From assembly GCA_031213475.1 (NCBI GenBank), contig JARUPZ010000006.1, positions 2,385,501-2,449,500 on the forward strand: a stretch of 64,000 nucleotides of DNA, given 5' to 3'. A model generated the notes under the pieces. The model was not told the origin of the DNA. It saw only the letters and a program-made list of their open reading frames with translations, and searched no databases. The translations under genes and the position numbers were made by a program. Below are positions 21,853 to 32,679 of the stretch, in pieces. Source of the DNA: Nereocystis luetkeana (Eukaryota > Sar > Phaeophyceae > Laminariales > Laminariaceae). Every line of letters starts with the position of its first letter. The first letter of the stretch is position 1.

Positions 21853-22116
21853 GACAGTGTCGTTCTCGAGGTAGGTGCCCTTGAACCCTCCAATGAATAC
21901 AACTTCACGCTGAACTTCATGTCTAGCGTCGTGAATAAGAACACCTGTTACATATACCACATACCTCAGGACACGAAAGGTAAAATGAAAATATGGGCCG
22001 ACAATCCTGTGCACACGTTAACCGCAGAGAGCTCAACGCTACCTACGATCCACGACAGCGTATACAAGTTCTCAGGGCTACGTCGTGGAAAGGAATCGAA
22101 CAACATGCGTTCTTAG
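21853..22116 (+). CDS. Ectodomain-like exon, copy A
   Basis: A CTTACAG acceptor opens a frame starting DSVVLEVGALEPSNEYNFTL with an N-glycosylation-type NFT and later a TCYIY motif. A possible AAG|GTAAAA donor follows at 21979; otherwise the frame stays open to TAG. Copy B is open and slightly longer. Probably part of an extracellular protein. Family unknown. Confidence 0.4.
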   Translation, partial: DSVVLEVGALEPSNEYNFTLNFMSSVVNKNTCYIYHIPQDTKGKMKIWADNPVHTLTAESSTLPTIHDSVYKFSGLRRGKESNNMRS

Positions 22117-22273
22117 AGTACCCGCTAAGAAGCAGGAACACAGCCGCGAGGCATAGATACAAGCTACGCATGATATGTAGAAACGCAACGAAATGAAATC
22201 CATGGTTTCATCAAAATCACACCACCCTAAGTATTACAATTGGTGGTACAACAAGAAAACAGCCAGTCTTCAG

Positions 22274-22421
22274 GTGTGCGATTGTACTGTTAGGGCGGAA
22301 ACCCGAACACACGCACTCAGATTGCATCGTTCCTGCTACCGGTTACCGCCTGATCACAGGACTTTTAATGACGGTCAGAAGCACCGCACTGTGCCGAACA
22401 CTGCAGCTGTGTAGCCAGTAA
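22274..22421 (+). CDS. Possible C-terminal exon, copy A
   Basis: After CTTCAG a frame reads CAIVLLGRKPEHTHSDC and YRLITGLLMTVRSTAL to a TAA that is identical in copy B despite several replacements. Mildly hydrophobic end. It may belong with the exon at 21853. The phase link is not established. Confidence 0.35.
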
Positions 22422-22540
22422 CAAAGGAGCCCAGGTCCATGGGCGCGTGTCTCGCCAGGTCGTCGAAGCTCCTCGTCGTCTGGCCAGCGGAGAAAAGCCT
22501 TTCCCGTATGCAGATATCCTATAAATGCACCAGATATACG

Positions 22541-23409
22541 TCAAGTTGAGATTCCATGGAGAGAGGGCCGCAAGCGAGACATCGAGAAGAAGGCAGAGAG
22601 GCGTTGAAAGGGGGTATTCATGGCAACTGCACGTATTTTCGATTGGCGCATACAAACATTGTCCGATTGCAGAGATAATGATATCGATACTACAGTCATC
22701 ATAATATGTGTACGAATATACCAGGTGCAATATACAGACCAGACTCGAAACAGTGGAGGCACCTGCTTAAAATACCGATACGTTCATTCACACTCATTCA
22801 AGCCCATAGTCAATTCATTTCACTTTTTCGAATGACTCAGGGAACAACCTGCAGCAATATCGAAGTAGTAGTGCCTCTATTCTAGGCAGTCTATTCCCTC
22901 TGTTTCTTCTCTGCTGCACTAAAATTGACTTTGTTTTTAGCTTTACGGTAAATAACAAAATCAACTGCAATAATACTGATGACGTAGTTAGATGCTTCGA
23001 GTGGAGAGACGTGCAGATAGATGATGGTGACCGCGACGTTTACTCACGTTGCTATTTAAAATACGCCCCCGTGTCTCACCGAGGTGGCGTCCATGTTTCT
23101 CTCGCATTCAGTTTCGGCGACGGCCAGCAAGCTGTGCATCACCCAGAGCGACACCGCGGGGCCGTTGTTGCCCGCCTCCAACGTCTTCTCGATCAGGGAG
23201 TGCACCACCTCATTGGGCAGCCCCTGGCACGTGCAAAGACAGCCGACAGCGCTGGCAACAAATACGGCGGGAGCGCGACACAGCACGGGAGGTTGGGTTG
23301 GTTCGTGAAGCGTCGTCTCGAAAGAATTCATTAGGAAGCCAGGGAGGGGACATGGAATTTTAATGTTTGTACCACGGTACATGACCCATACTATTACGTA
23401 TTGTAACAT
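22541..23409 (-). CDS. Gene P, two exons, copy A
   Basis: Exon 1 (23080-23409) starts at ATG and encodes 110 residues. It has an N-terminal hydrophobic run (YVIVWVMY), then PAVFVASAVGCLC and a helical stretch GLPNEVVHSLIEKTLEAG. It ends in phase 0 at TCG|GTGAGA. A 317-base intron leads to a CAG acceptor at 22762, where phase 0 gives 73 codons to a TGA (PPLFRVWSVYCTWY). A second frame of the same exon (APIENTCSCHEYPLSTP) is also open and looks protein-like, so the 3' reading frame is uncertain. Copy B keeps ATG, donor, acceptor and a three-base in-frame indel. Function unknown. Confidence 0.5.
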
Positions 23410-23464
23410 GGTTGAAAAGGCCTAAACATGTCGGATGTTGTTTCAATCATTTTGCGGATGAGAA

Positions 23465-23755
23465 CTATTTAAACTCGAAACGTTGGTTTATCATTGGTAG
23501 GAGAAATGGCTGAATCACGACATTGGTTGACAGACCCCCTGTCTTACACTTGATGGAGTCAACACAATAGCGCGCTTGCGAAGCACGATGATGGTGAGTA
23601 ACGGTTATCACTTTGCAAAACAATACAGATGTAGGATTTTGAAATATTCTGCTGTGCCTATGAAGCATGCTGATAGCGGACGAGCGTAGCCCATCAAGGA
23701 GGTCGAGCATATTTAGTTGTTTTAACACGTTCACAGAAAACGTCTTCTCTGACAT
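23465..23755 (-). CDS. 96-residue frame, copy A
   Basis: An ATG frame starting MSEKTF with NVLKQLNMLDLLDGLRSS, identical in register to copy B downstream. An 8-base indel in B changes the upstream frame. Possibly an exon. Family unknown. Confidence 0.3.
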   Translation of the reverse strand: MSEKTFSVNVLKQLNMLDLLDGLRSSAISMLHRHSRIFQNPTSVLFCKVITVTHHHRASQARYCVDSIKCKTGGLSTNVVIQPFLLPMINQRFEFK

Positions 23756-23926
23756 GCCAAATGAAACATAACTCGAAGGTATTGAATGTTATCGACAAAG
23801 CTATCCATCCTGGTAAAACCGTTCGTTGACATGACACCTAAATAAGAACCAAAATCGGCATACACAATCGGAACGCAATGCGACCACTGCGCTCACCTCA
23901 CGAATATCTCAGCATAAAGGGCGTCC

Positions 23927-24238
23927 ATGGTTTCATCCTCTAACCAGACGTGCGTTGTCGGAGACTGCCTTCGCAACACCTCTGATGAGTGCCTTATACC
24001 CTGGGTAATTCAACGAGAAATTAGAAATGTGCGCATTGCGTTGATCAAAAGCTGTGAGCTGTACGCGACTCCTTGTGGGCCAGAAGAGAGGTTGCTTCAC
24101 TACAAGCTGATAATGACATGTTACCGCCTACGTAGTTTGAAACACGTGGGGCTACATCGCACCCCAATCGATGCAGGTCCGCACGAGAAACACAGATGGG
24201 TACTAAGGGAAAGGTACATCGCCAAGTATCGCAGCGAG
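23927..24238 (+). CDS. 104-residue basic exon, copy A
   Basis: An ATG frame, MVSSSNQTCVVGDCLRNTSD, with several Cys then a basic helical end (HRWVLRERYIAKYRSE). A phase-0 GAG|GTGGGT donor follows. It is nearly invariant between copies (about three changes in 104 residues), in contrast to neighbouring frames. It is convergent with gene L, whose last exon starts about 40 bases downstream. Function unknown. Confidence 0.5.
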
Positions 24239-24279
24239 GTGGGTTTGGGACCATACCATCACCAGAACCTAGCGTTTTC

Positions 24280-27200
24280 TCAATAATGTCTTGCCGTGTA
24301 CTTGTGGATACAGGCCAGGTATGGCGAGGGGACCCGTGTGCAAGCTAATAACACAGCAACAGGAAAGGTGGGGACACCATGAACGCGCTATAGTACCGAG
24401 AAAATACACAAGGGGTGGGGGGGGGGCGGCATGCTCTAGTGCTTGTTTGATTTTTTATACCTTCTCGAGCAGAACTGGCTGTCCGTCCATCGTAGATATC
24501 TGAAACCAGGCTGCGGGAGACGCCCACTGCACGAACACGTTTAGCGCTGCTTTCTTCCCTCCTCGTACTCTTCGGTAAATTGCCCGTGCGGCGTGGTAAA
24601 AGCCCTGCAAATGCGTGATGAGAGGATGTCAAGTCATTGGTTTTTACGTACCAGATTTGCGGCATACGGCGAGAAATAGGGTGTGTGCTTTGTGCCTCGT
24701 TTCTGCTTCAATGGATTACGCATAAGTGCATTGCAAACACAAACGTTTGCTTTGTCACTGTACTTCAGCTGAATGAATACAAACGGTAAGAAACCTGCGC
24801 AGAGTATATGCGATATGAGACTACGTAATCAACGTAAGGACTGGTATCGGTGGCTTGGAAGCCAATCATCTACCGCGACGTATACCCTCAGGAACCCAAC
24901 GTCTCGCCAGACAATATGATTTAATTAAAAGAAGAGTGAGTGCGGCAACAATCTGATGAACAGTGGCTCCAGTGGAGCCTCGGTACAAAACGAAAAATAC
25001 TGCGTAGGACAGATAAACAATTCCAACAATACAATGGTTGCGCAGCCCACAAAATGAAAATCCAGTCAGCCACACTTTCTTCATCAGAGGGAAAATGTCA
25101 AGCCCCCAATTTGCATACAGCACATGGCATAGATATGGAAGGGCCTCACCTGTGCATAGCCGGTACACGGGTAAAGCTCCACCGCCTCCGTTAATTTCCC
25201 CCGAAGAGCTTCCCGCTCTAAAGGACACGCCTCGACCGAAAATCGGTCAACGTCGGCCTTGATGACGTACCCCCACCCTCGCTTTGGCCTGGCCATGCTG
25301 TCGGACTCGTCCATGTCCATCACTGCGATCGTCTTCGCGACCCTCGCCCAATTAAAGGCATGCAACGTATCCACTGCATCCGACGGAACAATAGCTCTCC
25401 CCTCCTCAGACTCCCAGAGACGCGGCGGCACCGCAAGCGCAGGGGGGAGCCATGGTCCCGCCGGACGTCTGCCCAAATGAATGCCGACACCGAGGGTAGA
25501 TGTTTGAGGGAAGGGATCCAGGGCAGGCCACAGGGCCGATGAAGCTTTATATAGAACAAGCTCCATCGCCGCTCCAGGTTCCCAGCGGAATGGCGAAAAT
25601 GAATGGGCAGGGATGATCAATGGTGCCGCGCGTATTCGCTTCTGCAGAAACACGGGTCCGAGCGCAACTTCGAGAGAGAAGGCGCTTCGGACAGGCCACG
25701 AGCCCTCCGGGGAGTGGTATGGAACTACTTCCATCGCCGCCCCAGGTTCCCAGAGAAGTGGCGCAGGGACGATCACTGGTGCCGGAGGAAGATGCCCAAG
25801 CGGAATTCCGACTCCGAGCCTAGCTGCCGGATGAAAGGAGTCCAGGGAAGGCCATGACGCGGTGGCGGTGGATTGACTAGGAACTAGTTCCATCGCTTCG
25901 CCGTGTTCCCAGCGAACTGGCGCAACTTGAAGCGCAGGGGTAATCAACAGTGCAGCAGGAAGGTGCTCCAACGGCAGCACGGCTCCGAGCGCAGCTCCCA
26001 TAGGAAAGAGGTTCGGGGCAGGCCACAGTGTCGTCGACGCTCTGTGAATAGCTAGATCCATGGTCAACCCAGGCTCCGAACGAAGTGGCGCAAGAGGAAG
26101 GGCAGGAGCGATCGATGGTTCCAGTGGGCGTTGTTCAAGCGAAATATCCGCTCCAACCGCAGCTACTTGAGATGAGGAGTCCAGAGTAGGCAACAGGGCC
26201 GCCGGTGTTTGGTAAACAATTATGCTCATCGCCGCCCCACTATCCCCGAGATGAGGCGCAAGCGCAAGTGCAGAGGCGAGCAACGGTGCTGCAGAAAGGT
26301 TCTCCAGTGGAATGTCAAGTCCAAGCGACGCCGCCGGAGGTAAGCGGTCCAGGGTAGGCCACGGGGTCGCCGGGATTTGGTAGCAAACGTTTTTCATCAC
26401 CGAGCCATGCTCCCAGGAAACAGGCGCATCCGGAAGCGTAGGGGTGATCAACGGTGCCACTTGAGTTTGCTCCAGGGGACCCATGGCTATGAGTGCAGCT
26501 GCAAGAGAACCGGAGTCCAGGGCAGGGCACGGGGCCGCCGGGGCTCGGTAGGGAACCAGTTCCATAGCCGCTCCAGGTTCCCAGCGAAGTGGCGCAGCCG
26601 GAAGAAGGAAAGGGTCGATGAACAGTGCCACAGAACCTTGCTCCAGCGGAATGGCAGCTCCGAGCACAGCCGCCGGAGGGAAGGAGTCCAGAGCAGGCCA
26701 TGGGGTTGCCGGGGAGTGGTAAGGGACGATGTCCATCGCCGCTCCAGGTTCCCAGAGAAGTGGCGCAGGGACGATCACTGGTGCCGCAGGAGGATGCCCC
26801 AGCGGAACTACGACTCTTAGCCTAGCTGCCGGATGAAAGGAGTCCAGGGAAGGCCATGACGCGGTGGCGGTGGATTGACTAGGAACTAGTTCCATCGCTT
26901 CGCCGTGTTCCCAGCGAACTGGCGCAACCTGAAGCGCAGGGGTGATCAACAGTGTGGCATGAAGGTGCTCCAACGGCAGCACGGCTCCGAGCGCAGCTCC
27001 CATAGGAAAGAGGTTCGGGGCAGGCCACAGTGTCGTCGAAGCTCTGTGAATAGCTAAATACATGGTAAACCCAGGCTCCGAACGAAGTGGCGCAAGAGGA
27101 AGGGCAGGAGCGATCGATGGTTCCAGCGGGCGTTGTTCAAGCGGAATATCCACTCCAAACGCAGCTCCTTGAGATGAGGAGTCCAGAGTAGGCAACAGGG

Positions 27201-28416
27201 CCGCCAGTGTTTGGTAAACAATTATGCCCATCGTCACCCCAGTATCCCCGAGATGAGGCGCAAGCGCAAGTGCAGAGGCGAGCAACGGTGCTGCAGAAAG
27301 GTTCTCCAGTGAAATGTCAAGTCCAAGCGCCGCCGCCGGAGATAAGCGGTCCAGGGTAGGCCACGGGGTCGCCGGGATTTGGTAGCAAACTATTTCCATC
27401 ACCGGGCCAGGCTCCCAGGGAACAGGCGCAACCGGACGCGCAGGGGTGATCAACGGTGCCACTTGAGTTTGCTCCAGGGGACCCATGGCTCCGATTGCAG
27501 CTGCAAGAGAAGCGGCGTCCAGGGCAGGAAACGGGGCCGCCGGGGCTCGGTAGGGAACTAGTTCCATAGCCGCTCCAGGTTCCCAGCAAAGTGGCGCAGC
27601 TGGAAGAAAGAAATGGTCGATGAACAGTGCCACAGAACCTCGCTCTAGCGGAATGGCAGCTCCGAGCACAGCCGCCGGAGGGAAGGAGTCCAGAGCAGGC
27701 CATGGGGTTGCCGGGGCGTGGTAAGGGACGATGTCCATCGCCGCTCCAGGTTCCCAGAGAAACGGCGCATCCGGGGTCGCAGGGGCCATCAACGGGGGCT
27801 GAGGAAGGTGCACCGGCGGAAGGGTGGCCGTGGGTGCTGCTGCCGGGGGCAAGTATCTTAGAGTAGTCCATGGTTCCGGAGGCGTTTCCAAGGGTGTCAG
27901 GACGCTTACGGAGGAAGCAGGAGCCAAGATGACGCCTAAATTGGCCATCGGGGGCCAGCGCGCCACAGACACCGCAGGAGCAGCAATGATTGCGACCTCC
28001 GTCGGGTTCAGATTCAGTGGTGCTGTATCCCTAACTGCGCCCTTTTCCCGCTCATCTCCGCACAATGTCCAAGCAAAGCACATAACCTGTGTCCAGGCGT
28101 CCCACAACATCTGGTCTAGGTCGGCATTTACTCGCGAGATGCGGCGGAGACGGCGATTTCTCTTGCTGTTCAAGTTTATACGGCGGTAGCGGCGGCGGCG
28201 GCGGCGGCGGTTTCTTCCTCGCTTCCTTCCGTAGAGCAAAGCGTGTATGTGGTCCGCGTTGATGACGTGGGCAGCGTACAGGAGAGCGATGAAGGATCGG
28301 TCCACGAACTGCTCCAGGGGGGCGGGAGTCTTCCGGTCGAATCTCGTCCATCGAAACTCTTCGTCTTGATCGTCATCTGGAGGTTGTTGGAAATCGCCCG
28401 CAAGATATGTCGACAC
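24280..28416 (-). CDS. Gene L, repeat-rich membrane protein, copy A
   Basis: Exon 1 (25150-28416, 1089 codons, ATG) has RWTRF at residues 22-26, a hydrophobic segment at 41-62 and an arginine block at 64-94. A Pro/Ala region follows, then 14 repeats of ~56 residues from about 219 to 1000 (consensus WEPGAAMELVPYRAPA, then PALDSF and LGA-IPLEQ), and a Cys-containing module ending CTGYAQ. A phase-0 GTGAGG donor and 71-base intron lead to exon 2 (24886-25078) with two hydrophobic helices (IVGIVYLSYAVFFVLY; VHQIVAALTLLLI). Exon 3 (24461-24604, basic tail PRRTGNLPKSTRREESS) and exon 4 (24280-24344) fit by phase, and exon 3 differs from B at one base in 144. If splicing stops at exon 2, the protein ends EGIRRGR. 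About 1220 residues. Function unknown. Confidence 0.7.
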
Positions 28417-29029
28417 CTGGGGCGGGATTAGAGGTAGTTGTCAATAACCGATGTTAACAGTAGTTCTATGTGTTTTAAAGTTAAGGCTGGGACACTTGCG
28501 GTCTGTCTTACTTCGACAGTGTACGTCTTCCTATACTGGGGTGCTAACCTTCAGAGCCAGTGACAACGAACCAAGACTACGCCAGGAACGGGATTCGCGG
28601 GGTTCGCTTTCTTTCCCCCGCTCCAACATACCTTTCTCATTCTTCGTGAAATGATCTACTCTAACGCGATGATTGCAACTTCGGCACACTATTTTTGTCG
28701 ATAGCTGTTCGCATTGTGACTTTCTCTACAGAAGTTGTATGTCCTTCCTTCGTTGGTTGTTCGGACCTACCTGGTACAGTAGAACGGGACTAGCGATTTT
28801 CACTTCATCTCTCACCGCGCCTACACGTTTTTGTCGCTCTTCGAACAACCATCAACTGAGAGGTGGTGTGTTCAACGTTGACGACCATACGGGATATAAA
28901 TTGTAGCTATTTGACTGTGACTTGCTCTATTCTAGTTGTATATCGTTAGTCATCTACTTTCGGTTTGGTACGGGGCGCCCGGCGCTCCCAGAGTATGCTT
29001 CAGCGGCCTCAAATTAGGGCTGCCCATAC
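28417..29029. other. Upstream region of gene L, copy A
   Basis: About 600 bases separating L from the next minus-strand exon. No conserved frame. The part nearest L is almost identical in B; 28670-28800 is more diverged. Likely contains the L promoter, but no recognisable core element. Confidence 0.4.
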
Positions 29030-29433
29030 CTCTCCAGCAGTTGTGACAGGAGTGGCAATGCCAGTGTAGGCACCGCTTGACGCTCTTCCTAGGCCGTTGC
29101 CGGCCATGAGTTGCGGCAGGACGGCGAATCTATCGTACATGCCCAGGGATGTCTCGATACTGTTTTCTTGAACGTCGGCGAGGACGGAGACAGCAGACAC
29201 GCCTGCGGTCGGAATAGATCTGGTAGCAGCGGTCCAAAACCCAGTCCTCACGTTGCACGTCTTGGCGCCGCCGGCATCATAAGGGTAGTTGACCTCGTTT
29301 TGCTCGTTTCGTTTGAATCTCCTTGTCAGCGATCGGCAAGCAACACGGTAGAAATAAGGTCGTATCGCCCAGACATTCTGCGGTGGCGGACAGGCGATGT
29401 TTGTACGAGATGATTCAAGCGTATTTCCCCAAA
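29030..29433 (-). CDS. Ectodomain-like internal exon, at A/B junction
   Basis: Open from a GGACACAG acceptor to a phase-0 GAG|GTATGG donor. The peptide includes NVWAIRPYFYRVACRSLTRR, YPYDAGGAKTC, then SVLADVQENSIETSLGMYDR and GRASSGAYTGIATPV, a composition like a folded, possibly extracellular or capsid-like beta domain, though I recognise no family. There is no in-frame ATG near the 5' end, so it is internal. Copy B is open at the same length with six replacements. Confidence 0.5.
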
Positions 29434-29549
29434 CTGTGTCCGCCACGAATGTCCCAAGCAATAATAGCTACTCCAATGCCATAAAGTAGGCATCATGCTG
29501 ATCCCCATGAACAGCAGAGTGGCGTGTGTCCCGAGTAACCGCAGACCAC

Positions 29550-29885
29550 ATGAAAGGACAAGCGCAGGCATGGATTTCCGTGATGAAAGGAAACCAGTTT
29601 TCTCTGTATTGTTCTGAACCAGCCGGCTCAACGGTATCTGCTCCATGTCATTTCCATAGTGCATTTCGCGACTAAAATGAAAAAAAGACTGGGTACGGTC
29701 AACCTGAAGTGTATTGCGACGCTAAGAATCGATCCTACACCGAAGCTGAGACAGACGAAGGAGCCGGTTCTCCTGCAGATACTCCATGGCATATAGTCAG
29801 CACGTTTCGCATGAAAAAGACGAAGATTGACTACAGTACGTCAGGCCGACTTCACGTGGACTATCGCGATAACAAACGTTCCTAA
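29550..29885 (+). pseudogene. Cysteine-containing exon, copy B, interrupted
   Basis: Counterpart of 154-489 with the same in-frame TAA (29673-29675). About 45 bases upstream, present in A and C, are deleted here. Confidence 0.5.
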
Positions 29886-31611
29886 TCTGAAACTTAGATC
29901 ATATACTAAGTATCGAATTACTAGTAAACGGCAATTACGTACGCAAAACACGTTTCGGATATTGTTTTCCGCACTAAATACCAGCGCGATTCCAGTACAA
30001 TTTGTGCAATGCATCTATTACAGATCTATTGCTGCAGTATGGAACTCGGATGTATGAAAAAAAACACACCTTGGACAACGTGACACTAAACGTTCTATGT
30101 TAATGTTACGCGCCAGCAAAAACAAACACGTAACATTTCGTTAATGCGTTAATTACTTTCTGCATTTTCTGACCACATAGGGTTAGTGCGTTGTGATATT
30201 TGCGGGCGGTATCCTAGTGTTATGTTCGAGTGTTGCCTTGATCCCGTACTGGCCGCAGTGGGTGTTACGATGTTAGGGTAGGCATCACATAGCGAGTAAC
30301 ACGATGTTAGCGTGTTAGCGAATTTCCTTGTCGCTATCGTAACGCACGTTGAAGGGATAACGTAGACGGCCAATTAAACGTTAACATTATGCCATCGCGA
30401 TAGCGATATCAGCCCGTAGCGAGTAACGTTATGTAAGTGTGTTAGCGGGATTGTTACTTGCTAGCGTAATACCCTGTAGACGGATAACGTACACGGCCAA
30501 ATAAACACGTACCCAACATCACCATGATAGGGTATTTGATAGTGAAATACCTTGTGGCTATCGTAGCAAACGTTAGAGATATGACGTAGATGGTCAATAC
30601 AACGTTAACATTGTGCTACCGTATCATTCGCAGGAGCGGTCCGTATCGAGCAACGTTAGTTTTTTGAGGGTGTTAACGGAAGGCTTGCTCCCAATAACAT
30701 ACATCAAACGAATTACGTATACGAGGTATGATCAAATACACATTATTAGCATCATATTAATGTTTAGGCCTTGAATGCAATGTATGTAGTGAGGGTGTGT
30801 CTCAACCCCCCCCAGAGAGCATTGGAACGGATCGAATGGAATATTATTTGCCGCATGAATTGGTGTTGATTGGTTGTGGGAAACGAATAGATTCCGTGCA
30901 GCCCGAGAAAAACAGTATATATATATATATATATATCTAAGAAGAGGAAGAAGAAGTGTTGCACCCACTTTTCTTGTTTGGAAGGACAGAACGGCCCTAT
31001 CGAACGGGAACAAATAACAGATTATTTGATGTAGATGGACACTACCGAAGATGGATGCGGACACCAAATCTTCTTTGTCATGTGCAAAGGATACCGTTCG
31101 TCCCAATTCGGCTGGCGAGGCCCGGGATTCTGCATGAATGACCACGAAGAGCCTCGTTCCGTTCCGCTCGTTCCATGCTCTTTAGTGGGAGTTGAGTTAA
31201 GACATACCCTGACACAAGTAAGCAGATAACGTACACCCCCACTTTAACATCAACAATATGTTACCGCCCTATTAGCTCGTATGTGCGAGTATGCCGACTA
31301 CGTTTTAGATAGATAACGTAGGTTACGGTACAGATGGATAATGTACTGTGATGTAGATGGATAACGGGAGGTGTGAAAAAACACGGGACAGTTGACGCCA
31401 GCCATCTTATAAACAAAATGGATGAAATAACGCGAACGACGGGAGCCATCCTCCAATAAAATCGCTGTATTATCGGGAATCACGTCGCACACAAACAAGG
31501 TGAAGAAAGACACAGCTCGCTGCTCGCACACCCACAGTCACGCGACGATTGACCTTCGATCTCGACATGTAATCCACCCATGGTCAACCAGCTTCGTGCC
31601 GGGCAAGGCTA

Positions 31612-31761
31612 ATGAGTGATAATTACGGCCTCGGAGGTATCATTGGTATCCGTGGTCTAGGGGGCGAGAGGTTGGCCGCGGCGTCCTACGCTCTTCGTCA
31701 AAACTTTCAAAAAGTTCTGTTTTATGCCAACGGAGAGGAATCGAGAGTTTTTGTCGTCTGA
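31612..31761 (+). CDS. 49-residue conserved small protein or exon, copy B
   Basis: Same 50-codon frame as at 2225, starting MSDNYGLGGIIGI. It differs from A by five or so replacements plus silent changes. Confidence 0.45.
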   Translation: MSDNYGLGGIIGIRGLGGERLAAASYALRQNFQKVLFYANGEESRVFVV

Positions 31762-32190
31762 ATTCCACACACCAGCTGACAAATCTGTTTTAAGCAGACG
31801 CCTGGCCCACCCACGCCACATATCACCGCCCGAAGTGTGAGAACTGTGACACTAGTGTGAATCGGAGCCTCTAATGAGCGCGCTTCATTCAGAGTTCGTG
31901 GCGTAATCGTTGGGTGTGTCGATCAATGCCAAACCTGAAAAATAGTCGATATCTTGGCATCGGAGAGGGGTCGAGATTTTTTTGTCCTCTGTCTTATACA
32001 GACCAGCGCCAAATGTTTTTTAATCAGACCCCTGGTCAGCCCACGCCATATATCGCCGACCGAGGTGTGAGCACTGTGACACTAGGGTGGATTGGAGACC
32101 TTAACGAGCGCATTACGTTCAGATTTCAGGACGGTGTCGTTGGTTTTTGTCGATCGATGTCTGCCAAGGACTCCCATAAAAGTTGGTTTA
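31731..32190. repeat. ~230-bp imperfect tandem duplication, copy B
   Basis: Counterpart of 2344-2810; landmark spacing here is 230 bp. Confidence 0.65.
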
Positions 32191-32393
32191 TGTCAATGGG
32201 AATGACTCTAATGCCTTCCAGAACAACAGGGGTTTTATATACATTACACGGCGCGCAATTCAAGCCTGCGTGAGCTGTCCTGTGACGTTAAAAAATTGCC
32301 ATGGATAACGTACTGGTGCGGTTCCCATAAAATCATGAGGCGTTTTTTTGCGGGGATCCCTCATCAACATCCCCTGTTTAGGGGGTTGAAAAT

Positions 32394-32597
32394 ATGGAGG
32401 CGTTTTTCGGGAATGCCATGCTATCCTCCGCTCCGGGAATATTTTTTAAGGTATCCCCTACTGGAATGTCGGCTAAATTGGATAACACGGCTACGTTACG
32501 TTACTGCCACACGCCGCTTTTTGAAGGGATCACGTGTGCGCCGGCTAAAACTGCAACGTATCTAACGTACGTTAAGAGTTACGTTATCCGAGCCTAA
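32394..32597 (+). CDS. 67-residue frame, copy B
   Basis: Counterpart of 3017-3220, open at the same length. Confidence 0.3.
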   Translation: MEAFFGNAMLSSAPGIFFKVSPTGMSAKLDNTATLRYCHTPLFEGITCAPAKTATYLTYVKSYVIRA

Positions 32598-32679
32598 GGC
32601 AATTGGATGGGGGGTCCAAATGAGGTGGTGTTAGTAGTGCTGGCGAGTATGGTAACCTTTTTTTAGGGTGTTATGTGTA

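Larger units (their letters stand above)
1..29436. repeat. Tandem ~29 kb unit, copy A
   Basis: The 5' edge of the window recurs almost identically at 29437 and again at 58026, and essentially every feature recurs in the same order and orientation. Copy A is 29436 bp. It differs from copy B by scattered substitutions, microsatellite and homopolymer length changes, a ~1 kb expansion inside gene L and several indels of tens to hundreds of bases. The phase of the unit is set by the window edge and is not biological. Its length, gene content and lack of terminal repeats argue for segmental tandem amplification rather than a transposon. Confidence 0.95.

Noticed and set aside
26315-27871. Long alternative frames, both strands, over gene L repeats
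   Set aside because: They arise from the repeated GC-rich codons of L; no start or splice support.
1-29436. Integrated large virus genome as the unit
   Set aside because: No recognisable capsid, polymerase, helicase or packaging motif, and introns are common.
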